Part shown: in pieces, positions 1 to 7,064 of the stretch | How the letters are laid out: every line of letters begins with the position of its first letter | How positions within the stretch are numbered: position 1 is the stretch's first letter | NCBI RefSeq assembly: GCF_006539125.1 | Contig: NZ_BJMK01000019.1 | Span: forward strand, 1 to 39,024 | Reading direction: 5' to 3' | Origin: Gluconobacter sphaericus NBRC 12467 | GTDB taxonomy: Bacteria; Pseudomonadota; Alphaproteobacteria; Acetobacterales; Acetobacteraceae | Length of the DNA stretch: 39,024 nucleotides | Notes under the pieces: generated by a model | Seen by the model: only the letters and a program-made list of their open reading frames with translations | The model's database searches: none | Told to the model about the DNA's origin: nothing | Made by a program: the position numbers and the translations under genes

Positions 1-89
1 CGTAGCGGAGGGAGGCGCCGGACTTCTTCCTGTCTGGAACCTCCAGTAGCAGAGCAGCGCTCGTTCTCTGATTTTTCGTCCGTACCCTC

Positions 90-118
90 TTGCAGGGAAG
101 CGTTAACCCCTGTAGGAG
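90..118 (+). promoter_or_regulatory. Candidate promoter of tRNA-Pro
   Basis: TTGCAG at 90-95 and TAGGAG at 113-118 are separated by 17 bases, and the tRNA begins 13 bases after the -10 box. Both boxes match the sigma-70 consensus only partly. Bases 1-89 show no gene; a short CTGGA/TCCAG inverted repeat lies at 34-46. Confidence 0.35.
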
Positions 119-131
119 AAGCGCCGTCGGC

Positions 132-208
132 CGGAGTGTAGCTCAGCCTGGTAGAGCACTGTGTTCGGGACGCAGGGGCCGGAGGTTCGAATCCTCTCAC
201 TCCGACCA
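132..208 (+). tRNA. tRNA-Pro(CGG)
   Basis: A full cloverleaf can be drawn. The acceptor CGGAGTG (132-138) pairs with CACTCCG (198-204), followed by discriminator A and an encoded CCA (206-208). The anticodon arm CTGTG-TTCGGGA-CGCAG gives anticodon CGG, which reads CCG proline codons. The T arm GGAGG-TTCGAAT-CCTCT is standard. The gene closely resembles E. coli tRNA-Pro in its D, anticodon and T arms. A short T-run (217-221) follows. The interval 209-294 holds only short inverted repeats (259-281) and no gene. Confidence 0.97.
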
Positions 209-294
209 GCCGATAATTTTTCTAGAAATCGTCAAAACTGTTTCAGGCTAACAGGCCAGCGCATTTCTGCGTCTGATGCGCAGGATCTAAAACG

Positions 295-328
295 CAAAAA
301 ATGCCCTCCCCCTTTCGGGAGAGGGCAC
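295..328 (-). terminator. Intrinsic terminator of levansucrase
   Basis: A GC-rich hairpin at 302-327 (TGCCCTC paired with GAGGGCA, plus an inner CCC/GGG after a one-base bulge) lies just downstream of the levansucrase stop. Read on the minus strand it is followed by TTTTTTGCGTTTT, the expected U tract. Confidence 0.75.
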
Positions 329-335
329 AACGGCT

Positions 336-1646
336 TCAGGAGCGCTTGTCAAAGGCCGAAGAAGTCGGCCAGACACCTTGGGCATAAACCTGCCCGTAAG
401 CATGGACTTCCGTCAGATAGGTCCGCTCACCTTCAAGGACAATCTTCACGGTCGGTGCGAGCGTGCCACCGATGCGATAGGTCGTCGGGTCCTGCGGGTC
501 AGCCGAACCGGGCTGCGGCAGGGTATCAATGAAGGACTGCACATAACCGGCAGGATCGACGAAGTGCGAGTAGGTCTCGTACGGCGCCGAGGACGGATTG
601 CCGAGCACGAGGCCCGAACCGTTCAGCGGTGCATACGGACCGAAAATACCGTTCCGGGACACGAAACCATACACACCATCCGGGCCCGTGCTATTGCCGG
701 TGAAAGTGGAATGATGGGAGATCGTGAACAGATAGGTCAGGCCGTCCTGGAACACGACATGGGGACGTTCCGTCTGGTCATTGACACCCAGCGCAGTCAC
801 GAGAGCCGGCAGCATTTCCCACTCCGAGAAATCACCCTTTGTGGCGTCGGACGTCAGGCGGGCAATGCCGATGGCCGCAGCGCCATACTGCGCACCAGCA
901 GGAACAGTCGTAGCTGGCGGCACAAGGCCCATCTCGTCAGAACCGATGGTGAAGTCACCACGCATGCCCGGAACATTGCCTTCGAACAGGGCGTAGATCT
1001 GATTATCATCCGGATTACGGAAGATATGCGGATCGCGGAAGTCCCAGTACTCGTCCTCGACGATGTTGGCGTAGTTCACGCCGTCCGCCTGGAACATGTC
1101 CGTGCAGACATCGAAGCCCTCGAACCAGACGCCGGTGGCATCTGCCAGAATGCGGCCCGTCGTGTAGGACGGAACAGACTCAGACGGCGTATCGTTGACG
1201 GAGGTGTAGAACAGATCGACCGTATTGGCGCTGTTCTCGCGCATGACGGCACAACCGGACCATTCCCAGCTGCGGGAGTTGGCACCTTCCTTGATGACGC
1301 GACCACCGAACTTCCAGTCCGCGCCATTGCCGGTGCGGCTGTAGTAGTAGCCGATGTAGGAATAGTTGTTGCGGCTGTGCCAGCCCTCAGTCGTATCGCC
1401 CGTGGCAGCACGATCGGCAACGAGGGCGAACATGACGTACCAGCCCTTGAAGGTCACGGTCTTGCCGTGAATGTCGCGCAGCAGCCAAGTGTCCCACTGC
1501 CAGACATCGGAATCGATGACGGGGAACGCGTAGTCGATGACCGGCATGGTCGTGGTCGGATCATCGGTACGGATCTTCATCGCATCAGCGATCGTCCAGC
1601 GCGAACCCGACTGGACTGCGCTCTGCGTGCTGGAAACAGCGTTCAT
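336..1646 (-). CDS. Levansucrase (GH68), no signal peptide
   Basis: Glycoside hydrolase family 68 enzyme that splits sucrose and transfers fructose to growing levan or to water. The three family catalytic residues are visible: nucleophile Asp52 in WQWDTWLLRD, transition-state stabiliser Asp205 in DFRDPHIF, and acid/base Glu293 in NDQTERPHVV. The protein is 436 aa, close to the Zymomonas type. The ATG at 1646 was chosen because an AGGAAA Shine-Dalgarno sits just upstream; a longer reading from a GTG at 1685 lacks one. No signal peptide is visible at either start, unlike the secreted levansucrase of Gluconacetobacter diazotrophicus, so export, if it occurs, would need another route. It is transcribed alone, between a terminator at 295-328 and a structured 5' region that carries a promoter and terminator (1808-1940). 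An accessory sugar-polymer gene beside a tRNA is compatible with acquisition, but its base composition is not obviously foreign. Confidence 0.95.
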   Translation of the reverse strand: MNAVSSTQSAVQSGSRWTIADAMKIRTDDPTTTMPVIDYAFPVIDSDVWQWDTWLLRDIHGKTVTFKGWYVMFALVADRAATGDTTEGWHSRNNYSYIGYYYSRTGNGADWKFGGRVIKEGANSRSWEWSGCAVMRENSANTVDLFYTSVNDTPSESVPSYTTGRILADATGVWFEGFDVCTDMFQADGVNYANIVEDEYWDFRDPHIFRNPDDNQIYALFEGNVPGMRGDFTIGSDEMGLVPPATTVPAGAQYGAAAIGIARLTSDATKGDFSEWEMLPALVTALGVNDQTERPHVVFQDGLTYLFTISHHSTFTGNSTGPDGVYGFVSRNGIFGPYAPLNGSGLVLGNPSSAPYETYSHFVDPAGYVQSFIDTLPQPGSADPQDPTTYRIGGTLAPTVKIVLEGERTYLTEVHAYGQVYAQGVWPTSSAFDKRS

Positions 1647-1806
1647 GAGTTTTCCTGTAGCTGAAAAAGAAAAAACCAGACGCACGTCAGAATCCGAGAT
1701 AATGTTTCAGGTCCGGATGCTGACGTACAATCTGAATAAAGAAATCAGGTCCCGTACTGAGCCGTAATTTTTACGAAGAAAAACATGTCTTGCTTCTAAA
1801 ATGCGC

Positions 1807-1905
1807 AACAAAAAAAGGCTGCTTCTTGCGAAAGCAGCCTTTTCAAAATTCTTTAACCTGAAATTAAGTTTTTAACGAGCAATCAATTACGTTTCATGGC
1901 TCAGT
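1807..1905 (-). ncRNA. Candidate small RNA or attenuated leader upstream of levansucrase
   Basis: A well-formed promoter (1912-1940) on the minus strand is followed about 100 nt later by a strong intrinsic terminator (1808-1843). No open frame of note lies between. Transcription from about 1905 would give a ~99-nt RNA ending in a U tract. It lies between hemH (already terminated at 1980-2012) and levansucrase. Two readings are possible: an independent small RNA, or a levansucrase leader in which read-through past the terminator is regulated, by analogy with B. subtilis sacB. No RNA family was recognised. Confidence 0.45.
1808..1843 (-). terminator. Strong intrinsic terminator (12-bp stem)
   Basis: AAAAGGCTGCTT (1813-1824) pairs perfectly with AAGCAGCCTTTT (1832-1843) around a 7-nt loop. 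On the minus strand it is followed by seven U residues (1810-1816). The flanking A and T runs would also let it act weakly on the plus strand. Confidence 0.75.
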
Positions 1906-1911
1906 GCCACA

Positions 1912-1940
1912 GTTATAGAAAAAAGCTGCGCGCAATGCAA
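1912..1940 (-). promoter_or_regulatory. Sigma-70-like promoter upstream of levansucrase
   Basis: On the minus strand TTGCAT (1935-1940) and TATAAC (1912-1917) are separated by exactly 17 bases. Expected start of transcription is near 1905. It is the best promoter match in the 1647-2035 gap; closer to levansucrase only a weak CATTAT box was seen. Confidence 0.55.
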
Positions 1941-1979
1941 GCAGAAAACTTCCATCTGCCCTTGCAGGCTCCGATTCAT

Positions 1980-2012
1980 AAAAAAACCCACCTGCTACTA
2001 GGTGGGTTTTTA
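1980..2012 (-). terminator. Intrinsic terminator of hemH
   Basis: AAAAACCCACCT (1982-1993) pairs with AGGTGGGTTTTT (2000-2011) around loop GCTACT. It starts 24 bases after the hemH stop and is followed on the minus strand by T-rich sequence. Confidence 0.75.
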
Positions 2013-2035
2013 AAGGAACCTGAAGGCCGCAGAAG

Positions 2036-3067
2036 TTAGCCGCGCTGAAAACCGGCCAGCGCGGATCGCGAAAGCTCTTCCAGAAGATCAATCGCGCCTT
2101 TCGAGTCGTTCAAGCAGGGCACGAGCGCAAACTCCTCTCCCCCTGCTTCCATGAATTCTTCCCGAAGCTCGTTCCCGATTTCATCCAGCGTTTCGATGCA
2201 ATCCGTCATGAAACCAGGCATGATGACGGCAATCTTCGTAATTCCCTGTGCCGGAAGGGCTTTGACGAAAGGCGCCGTATAAGGCTGGATCCATTCAAGC
2301 GGCCCGAAGCGGGACTGAAACGTCAGAGGCATCTGCGCCTCACTCAGCCCAAGAGCCTTGCGCAGTCCGGCGATCGTCCGCTCACATTCATCCCGATACG
2401 TATCGCCCTTTTCGATGCAGGTTTTGGGAAGACCATGAAACGACGCAACAATCTGCTGCGGCTTGAAGGACAGTTCCGCCAGCGTGTCCTGGACAGACGT
2501 CTCAAGTGCGCGGATGAAAGCCGGATGATCCGGAAAGGACGGAACCGTCAGAACGGCTGGTTGACGTCGCAGACGCATGAGCGCACGGAAAAGCTGATCG
2601 TTGGCCGTAGCGGTCGTGGTTGCGGAATACTGCGGATAAAGCGCAATGCTGACGATCCGGTCGCAGCCCTGATCCATCAAACTTTCCAGCGCCTTTGCAA
2701 CGGAAGGACGGCCGTAACGCATCCCCCATTCCACCGGCACACCATCGGCTTTAAGGCGCGCAGCAAGCCCTTCAGCCTGCCGACGGGTATAGACCCGCAA
2801 GGGAGATGCATTCTCGTCCCGATCCCAGATCCGCGCATAATTGGCGCCGCTAGCAAAAGGACGTTTTGTCAGGATGATGCCCTGAAGAATGGGCTGCCAG
2901 ATCAGGGGAGGACTCTCGATGACGCGACGGTCAGAGAGAAACTCGCTCAGATATCTTCTGACTGAGAAATAGCCTGTATCGTCAGGCGTACCCAGATTGA
3001 TCAGAAGAACACCCGTCCTGCCTTCCGGCGGAGGAGTAGTGCGGGGGGTTTTATGTAAGAAAGCCAT
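2036..3067 (-). CDS. hemH: Ferrochelatase
   Basis: Inserts ferrous iron into protoporphyrin IX, the last step of protoheme synthesis, at the inner face of the cytoplasmic membrane. The 343-residue protein is full length for bacterial HemH. Family marks are the N-terminal LLINLGTPDD, the catalytic His211 in SFHGLPKTC, and Glu292 in DCIETLDEIGNEL, equivalent to the conserved His/Glu pair of the active site. The ATG at 3067 is preceded by GAGGG at a normal distance. A small membrane peptide gene lies 78 bases upstream on the same strand and may share its transcript. A terminator follows at 1980-2012. Acetic acid bacteria carry heme-rich membrane oxidase chains, so this is a core gene. Confidence 0.97.
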   Translation of the reverse strand: MAFLHKTPRTTPPPEGRTGVLLINLGTPDDTGYFSVRRYLSEFLSDRRVIESPPLIWQPILQGIILTKRPFASGANYARIWDRDENASPLRVYTRRQAEGLAARLKADGVPVEWGMRYGRPSVAKALESLMDQGCDRIVSIALYPQYSATTTATANDQLFRALMRLRRQPAVLTVPSFPDHPAFIRALETSVQDTLAELSFKPQQIVASFHGLPKTCIEKGDTYRDECERTIAGLRKALGLSEAQMPLTFQSRFGPLEWIQPYTAPFVKALPAQGITKIAVIMPGFMTDCIETLDEIGNELREEFMEAGGEEFALVPCLNDSKGAIDLLEELSRSALAGFQRG

Positions 3068-3128
3068 GGTGCCCTCACTGTGGAACCGGGCACGCAGTCA
3101 GGTAAAGAGGGAAAACGTCCGGGGATAC

Positions 3129-3146
3129 GCGTCCCTTGCGGGACGC
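3129..3146 (-). other. GNRA-capped hairpin at the stop of the small ORF
   Basis: GCGTCCC and GGGACGC pair perfectly; on the minus strand the loop is GCAA, a stable GNRA tetraloop. It starts at the last base of the small ORF stop codon and lacks a U tract, so it may be an mRNA-stabilising or processing element between the small ORF and hemH rather than a terminator. Confidence 0.35.
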
Positions 3147-3277
3147 TATCGTCGGTGCCTTACTTTCGCATAGGAAACATCCGGTTTCCGCATCCCTTGC
3201 AGGAGAGTATAGGCACACACCGCAACTGCGGCAGCCATCGGACCAACATACGGCAGAAGAGTATTCGTCAGAGCCAT
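3146..3277 (-). CDS. Small single-pass membrane protein (43 aa), unknown function
   Basis: A 43-codon frame begins with an ATG preceded by a near-perfect AAGGAGG Shine-Dalgarno, the best ribosome site in this part of the window. The product starts MALTNTLLPYVGPMAAAV, has one probable membrane helix at about residues 7-27, and ends in a basic tail (KVRHRR). This pattern suggests an N-out, C-in single-pass membrane protein. A longer overlapping frame (3075-3341) in another register has no such ribosome site. The gene lies just upstream of hemH on the same strand, so a link to heme or respiratory membrane function is conceivable but unproven. No family was recognised. Confidence 0.6.
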   Translation of the reverse strand: MALTNTLLPYVGPMAAAVAVCAYTLLQGMRKPDVSYAKVRHRR

Positions 3278-3290
3278 ACTTGCCTCCTTT

Positions 3291-3337
3291 GAGCTTTTGG
3301 AAAAGATTTTCCGGTAAGCTCAATTCAGAGATTGAGC
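3291..3337 (-). promoter_or_regulatory. Overlapping, mutually exclusive hairpins in the leader of the small ORF
   Basis: Two inverted repeats share bases. GCTCAAT-TCAGAG-ATTGAGC spans 3318-3337 with perfect 7-bp arms. GAGCTT (3291-3296) can instead pair with AAGCTC (3316-3321) around the inner GGAAAA-GA-TTTTCC repeat (3299-3312). Both need 3318-3321, so they cannot form together. The second ends a few bases upstream of the AAGGAGG ribosome site. The rest of the 3278-3525 gap is AT-rich and must hold the divergent promoters, but no convincing -35/-10 pair was found. Confidence 0.35.
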
Positions 3338-3525
3338 ACATCTCTTCTGCATTTCAAGAAAAAAATCGAAATTCTTCAAAAAACATTCAAAAAAAATGAA
3401 ATAATATCATTTTTTCAATATCTTAAACGCATACAACTCTGCATCACCTTGGCAGCTTTACGCAACCATCCCATCTCAGAGAGGTTACAGACGCATCATT
3501 CGATTTTGATTAAGGATTTCCAGAC

Positions 3526-3948
3526 ATGGCTACACAGGACCCCGTCATTTACGTTGTCGCTGACGGCGAAAAAGCCCGTTTCCTGCGCCTTGAAGGCTCA
3601 CAACTCCGCACCATCGAAGCCTTCGACCTGCACAAAGGCTCCAGCGCGGAAAAGGACGTCTCGTCCATCAAAGCTCCTCACGAAAGCCCGCGTGATCAGC
3701 TCAAGGTGCATTTCACTCGCGATCTGGCCGCCCATATCAACAAGGCAGCACAGGACCACAACGTCGAAGGCATTCTGCTTGTCGCTCCACCGCAGGCTTC
3801 ACACGAGATCCGCGAACACCTCGACAAGCCGACCACGAAAAAGCTCTTCAAAACGCTGGTCAAGGATCTGGTCAATACGCCGGACCACGATCTGCTGAAG
3901 CATCTCGACCGTCCAGAAACAGGCTGGTCCGAACTCGGCCCTGTCTGA
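3526..3948 (+). CDS. Host attachment family protein (eRF1-like fold)
   Basis: The 140-residue protein resembles the alphaproteobacterial host-attachment family (Pfam Host_attach), which has an archaeal eRF1/Pelota-like domain. Typical parts are the N-terminal strand IYVVADGEKARFLRL, the central HFTRDLAAHINKAAQ helix, the strand GILLVAPPQ, and the C-terminal DLLKHL segment. The family name comes from an early report on attachment to plants; its biochemical role is not settled, and related proteins are often stress-linked. The ATG at 3526 is preceded by AAGGA. It is a single-gene unit, divergent from the small ORF/hemH group and convergent with anmK, 26 bases apart. Confidence 0.8.
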   Translation: MATQDPVIYVVADGEKARFLRLEGSQLRTIEAFDLHKGSSAEKDVSSIKAPHESPRDQLKVHFTRDLAAHINKAAQDHNVEGILLVAPPQASHEIREHLDKPTTKKLFKTLVKDLVNTPDHDLLKHLDRPETGWSELGPV

Positions 3949-3974
3949 TTACCATCAGACCGTAGAGAGGATCG

Positions 3975-5060
3975 TCAGACAGTCCTTCCCGCACGACAGG
4001 GCTGCCTGACTCCGGTCGTTCCCGGCCAGGAGGACGGCAGCCCGCGCAGACAGCGCACGGCCAGAAGCCCGAAACATTGCGCTTCCAGAGCATCCCCATC
4101 CCATCCCAGGTTGTCCACAGATGCCACAGGCCCTAGCCGCCGGTTCAGTCCATCCATCAGGACCGGATTGTGACGCCCGCCTCCCGCCACAAACCACAGT
4201 TCCGGCCTCACTGGAAACACCGTTCGGGCCACGGATTCAACCGTAAAAGCCGCCAGAGTCGCTGCACCATCTGCCGCAGACAAATCCCGCACAAGCGCCA
4301 TGGCTTCAGGATGGAAACTCAGTCTGTCGAGTGATTTGGGCATAGGGCGTGCAAAATACGGCATCGCCAGAAGCGCCTCCAGAACATCCTGACAGACCGT
4401 TCCCGCAGCCGCCAGTGCGCCACCGAAATCGCAGGGCTGACCCGTATGCTGGAGCGCCCAGTCATCCAGAAGTGCATTTCCCGGCCCGGTATCACAGGCC
4501 CACACGCCGCGCTCCCCGGCCAGATCCTGAGCTCCCAGAACCGTCACATTGGCGACACCTCCAATGTTGAGAACCGCAACAGGACGCCGTTCCTGCTCAA
4601 GCAGAGCAGCGTGAAACACCGGTACCAGCGGCGCGCCTTCCCCGCCATTTTCCAGATCCCGCGTCCGGAAATCATGCACGACCGGCACGTTGCACCGTTC
4701 CTGAAGAAGCCCAGCATCCCCAATCTGCCAGCTTCGGCCCAGTTCTGGCTGATGCAGGATGGTCTGACCATGAAACCCGATCACCGCAGGTTCAAGATCC
4801 GGCACCTGCTCCCGCAACAGACGTACTGCCTCCACATGCTGCAAGGTCAGATCCCAGGCGATCGCCAGAACGTCAGTATCATCCGCCGACAGGCCCGCTG
4901 CACGATCCAGCAGGGACCGCGTTTTGGCCCGGAGTTCCGGACTGTAGGGCAACGTCAAGGACGGCCCGATGCGCCCGATTCGGACGCCATCCGTTTCGAT
5001 CAGAGCGGCATCCACCCCGTCCAAAGACGTCCCGCTCATCAGTCCAAGCGCCCAGATCAT
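3975..5060 (-). CDS. anmK: Anhydro-N-acetylmuramic acid kinase
   Basis: Cytoplasmic murein-recycling enzyme that hydrolyses and phosphorylates 1,6-anhydro-MurNAc to MurNAc-6-phosphate, the substrate of MurQ encoded directly upstream. Sugar-kinase-fold motifs are present: GLMSGTSLDGVD (residues 7-18) at the ATP site, GFHGQT (95-100), Asp130 in DFRTRD, DTGPGN (Asp190 is the probable catalytic base), and the adenosine-loop-like FVAGGGRHNPV. From the ATG at 5060 the product is 361 aa, like E. coli AnmK. A longer frame to 5129 would overlap murQ and adds residues not typical of the family, so the internal start is preferred although its ribosome site is weak. It is the last gene of the 7703-to-3975 operon. 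Confidence 0.92.
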   Translation of the reverse strand: MIWALGLMSGTSLDGVDAALIETDGVRIGRIGPSLTLPYSPELRAKTRSLLDRAAGLSADDTDVLAIAWDLTLQHVEAVRLLREQVPDLEPAVIGFHGQTILHQPELGRSWQIGDAGLLQERCNVPVVHDFRTRDLENGGEGAPLVPVFHAALLEQERRPVAVLNIGGVANVTVLGAQDLAGERGVWACDTGPGNALLDDWALQHTGQPCDFGGALAAAGTVCQDVLEALLAMPYFARPMPKSLDRLSFHPEAMALVRDLSAADGAATLAAFTVESVARTVFPVRPELWFVAGGGRHNPVLMDGLNRRLGPVASVDNLGWDGDALEAQCFGLLAVRCLRGLPSSWPGTTGVRQPCRAGRTV

Positions 5061-5089
5061 TCCGGTCGCACCCGCATTGGCCGCGGCAT

Positions 5090-5977
5090 TCAAAGCCCGG
5101 CGAGCGCCAGATGCAGATTGCCCTGACACCGCTCCAGAAGCGGCTCGATCTCCGCCAGAGCCACACCATGCCGCAGCAGAACGGCCCGTTTCGTGTTCCC
5201 ACGCACGCGTTTCAGAGCCTCACGCGCCTCTTCGGCTGTCCCTCCAGCCAGTTCCATGACCATGCGTTCCGCACGCGCCTGAAGCTTGTCGTTGCTGATG
5301 CGCATGTCCACCATGCGCCCACGATAAACATGCCCCAGACGCGTCATCAGCGCGGTGGAAAACAGGTTCAGCGTGACTTTCTGCGCTGTCCCGGCAGCCA
5401 TCCGCGTTGAGCCCGCCAGAACTTCCGCTCCAGTCGGAATACAGATCCCAAACTCCGCTTCCCGCAACAGGCGCGAGTCCGGATTGCCACTCACGCCGAT
5501 CGTCAGGGCTCCAACTTCCCGTCCAAGCTGAACAACCGCACAAGTGTAAGGCGTGTTGCCGCTAGCCGCGACGCCGATCACTACGTCACGTTCGGTCGGA
5601 TGATGGTCCAGCAGATCAAGCCGCGCCTGATCTTCCCGGTCTTCCGCACCTTCTGCAGCCTGCGTCGTCGCCCCGGCGCCACCGGCCAGCAACAGAACCA
5701 GCTTTTCGGGCGCGACCCCAAAGGTCGGCGTCAGCTCCACGCCATCCTGCAAGCCGATCCGCCCCGACGTCCCGGCCCCCGCATAGACCAGCCGCCCCCC
5801 GGCCTGAAGCCGGGGCACAGCCGCCTCAACGGCGCGTTCAATGGACGGCAACGCCTCACCAACCTGATCCAGAGCCGCTTTCTGCGATGTCAGAAGCCGC
5901 TCCAGAAGAGCATCGAGCGGCAGGTGCTCGATATCTTCATTGGCCGCGAGAACCGTCTCCGTGCGGGAGTTTGTCAT
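5090..5977 (-). CDS. murQ: N-acetylmuramic acid 6-phosphate etherase
   Basis: Lyase of the SIS-domain family that cleaves D-lactate from MurNAc-6-phosphate to give GlcNAc-6-phosphate, feeding recovered cell wall sugar into amino sugar metabolism. The SIS signature YAGAGTSGR is at 65-73. Glu81 (DGVELTPTFG) and Glu112 (EGAEDRED) match the two catalytic glutamates of E. coli MurQ (83 and 114). The 295-residue length is normal. Its ATG overlaps the asd stop by four bases (ATGA at 5974-5977), so translation is probably coupled. anmK, which makes its substrate, follows 29 bases downstream. Confidence 0.95.
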   Translation of the reverse strand: MTNSRTETVLAANEDIEHLPLDALLERLLTSQKAALDQVGEALPSIERAVEAAVPRLQAGGRLVYAGAGTSGRIGLQDGVELTPTFGVAPEKLVLLLAGGAGATTQAAEGAEDREDQARLDLLDHHPTERDVVIGVAASGNTPYTCAVVQLGREVGALTIGVSGNPDSRLLREAEFGICIPTGAEVLAGSTRMAAGTAQKVTLNLFSTALMTRLGHVYRGRMVDMRISNDKLQARAERMVMELAGGTAEEAREALKRVRGNTKRAVLLRHGVALAEIEPLLERCQGNLHLALAGL

Positions 5978-7041
5978 TCAGCCTCGTCTTCGTCCGGAAC
6001 TTCATTGCGACGGAAAAGCTGCCCGTCCTTCAAAAGCCCCTGCTCGACAACGCTTTCCGCAATCTGAACCGCATTGAGGGCTGCGCCCTTGCGCAGATTG
6101 TCGGACACACACCACAGCGCCAGACCGCTCTCGACAGACGGATCAATTCGCAGACGAGACACATACGTCGCATCCTCGCCCACACATTCGATCGGCGTGA
6201 CATAGCCGCCGTCTTCGCGTTCATCGCGCAGAATCACACCCGGCGCCTTGCGCAGCGCCTCGCGTGCCTTCTTCAGATCGACAGGCTTTTCGCACTCGAT
6301 GCTGATGGCTTCCGAATGCCCGATGAACACCGGAACGCGCACGCAGGTCGCCAGAACCTTGATGTCCGGGTCCATGATCTTGCGGGTTTCGACGGCCATC
6401 TTCCATTCTTCCTTGGTCGCACCGTCGTCCATGAAACGGTCGATATGGGGAATGACGTTGAAGGCGATCTGCTTTGTGAACTGCGCGACCGTCGGCGGAT
6501 CATTGACGAAGGTGCCCTTGGTCTGGGCGAACAGCTCGTCCATCCCGTCCTTGCCCGCACCTGAAACGGCCTGATAGGTCGAAACCACGATCCGCTTGAT
6601 GCGGAACAGGTCATGCAACGGCTTGAGCGCCACGAGCATCTGCGCGGTGGAGCAATTCGGGTTGGCGATGATGCCTCGGCTGGCTTTGCCGATGGCGGCG
6701 GCATTCACTTCCGGCACGATCAGGGGGATCCCCGGCTCCATGCGGAAATGCGACGTGTTGTCGATCACCACACATCCCGCAGCCGCAGCCTTGGGCGCAT
6801 AAACGGCTGAAATCGCGCCCCCCGGCGAGAACAGCGCAATATCCCAGCCTTTGAAATCGAACGTCTCGAGGTTCTGAACCTTCAGGACCATCTTGTCCCC
6901 GAAAGAAATCTCGCGCCCAGCCGACCGCGGTGAGGCCAGCGCCACAACCTCATCGACCGGAAACTCCCGCTCCGCCAGAATTCGCAGAAGTTCACGCCCC
7001 ACCGCACCCGTGGCGCCAACAACCGCAACCCGATAACCCAT
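5974..7041 (-). CDS. asd: Aspartate-semialdehyde dehydrogenase
   Basis: NADPH-dependent reduction of aspartyl-phosphate to aspartate semialdehyde, the branch point to lysine/diaminopimelate, threonine and methionine. The Rossmann motif VVGATGAVG is at residues 7-15, the catalytic cysteine is Cys130 in NPNCSTAQ, and the acid/base His242 lies in PVFIGHSEA. The 355-residue length suits the bacterial family, with a short acidic tail (PDEDEAE). The gene sits between a 2-oxoglutarate oxygenase (23 bases upstream, with CAGGAAAAG as ribosome site) and murQ (4-base overlap). Grouping diaminopimelate supply with murein recycling makes sense for cell wall economy. Confidence 0.97.
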   Translation of the reverse strand: MGYRVAVVGATGAVGRELLRILAEREFPVDEVVALASPRSAGREISFGDKMVLKVQNLETFDFKGWDIALFSPGGAISAVYAPKAAAAGCVVIDNTSHFRMEPGIPLIVPEVNAAAIGKASRGIIANPNCSTAQMLVALKPLHDLFRIKRIVVSTYQAVSGAGKDGMDELFAQTKGTFVNDPPTVAQFTKQIAFNVIPHIDRFMDDGATKEEWKMAVETRKIMDPDIKVLATCVRVPVFIGHSEAISIECEKPVDLKKAREALRKAPGVILRDEREDGGYVTPIECVGEDATYVSRLRIDPSVESGLALWCVSDNLRKGAALNAVQIAESVVEQGLLKDGQLFRRNEVPDEDEAE

Positions 7042-7064
7042 GATCTTTTCCTGTTCCCTGAAAA

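Noticed and set aside
378-1664. 428-aa plus-strand frame opposite levansucrase
   Set aside because: It is the antisense shadow of a gene with all GH68 catalytic residues; its product is Arg-rich and matches nothing.
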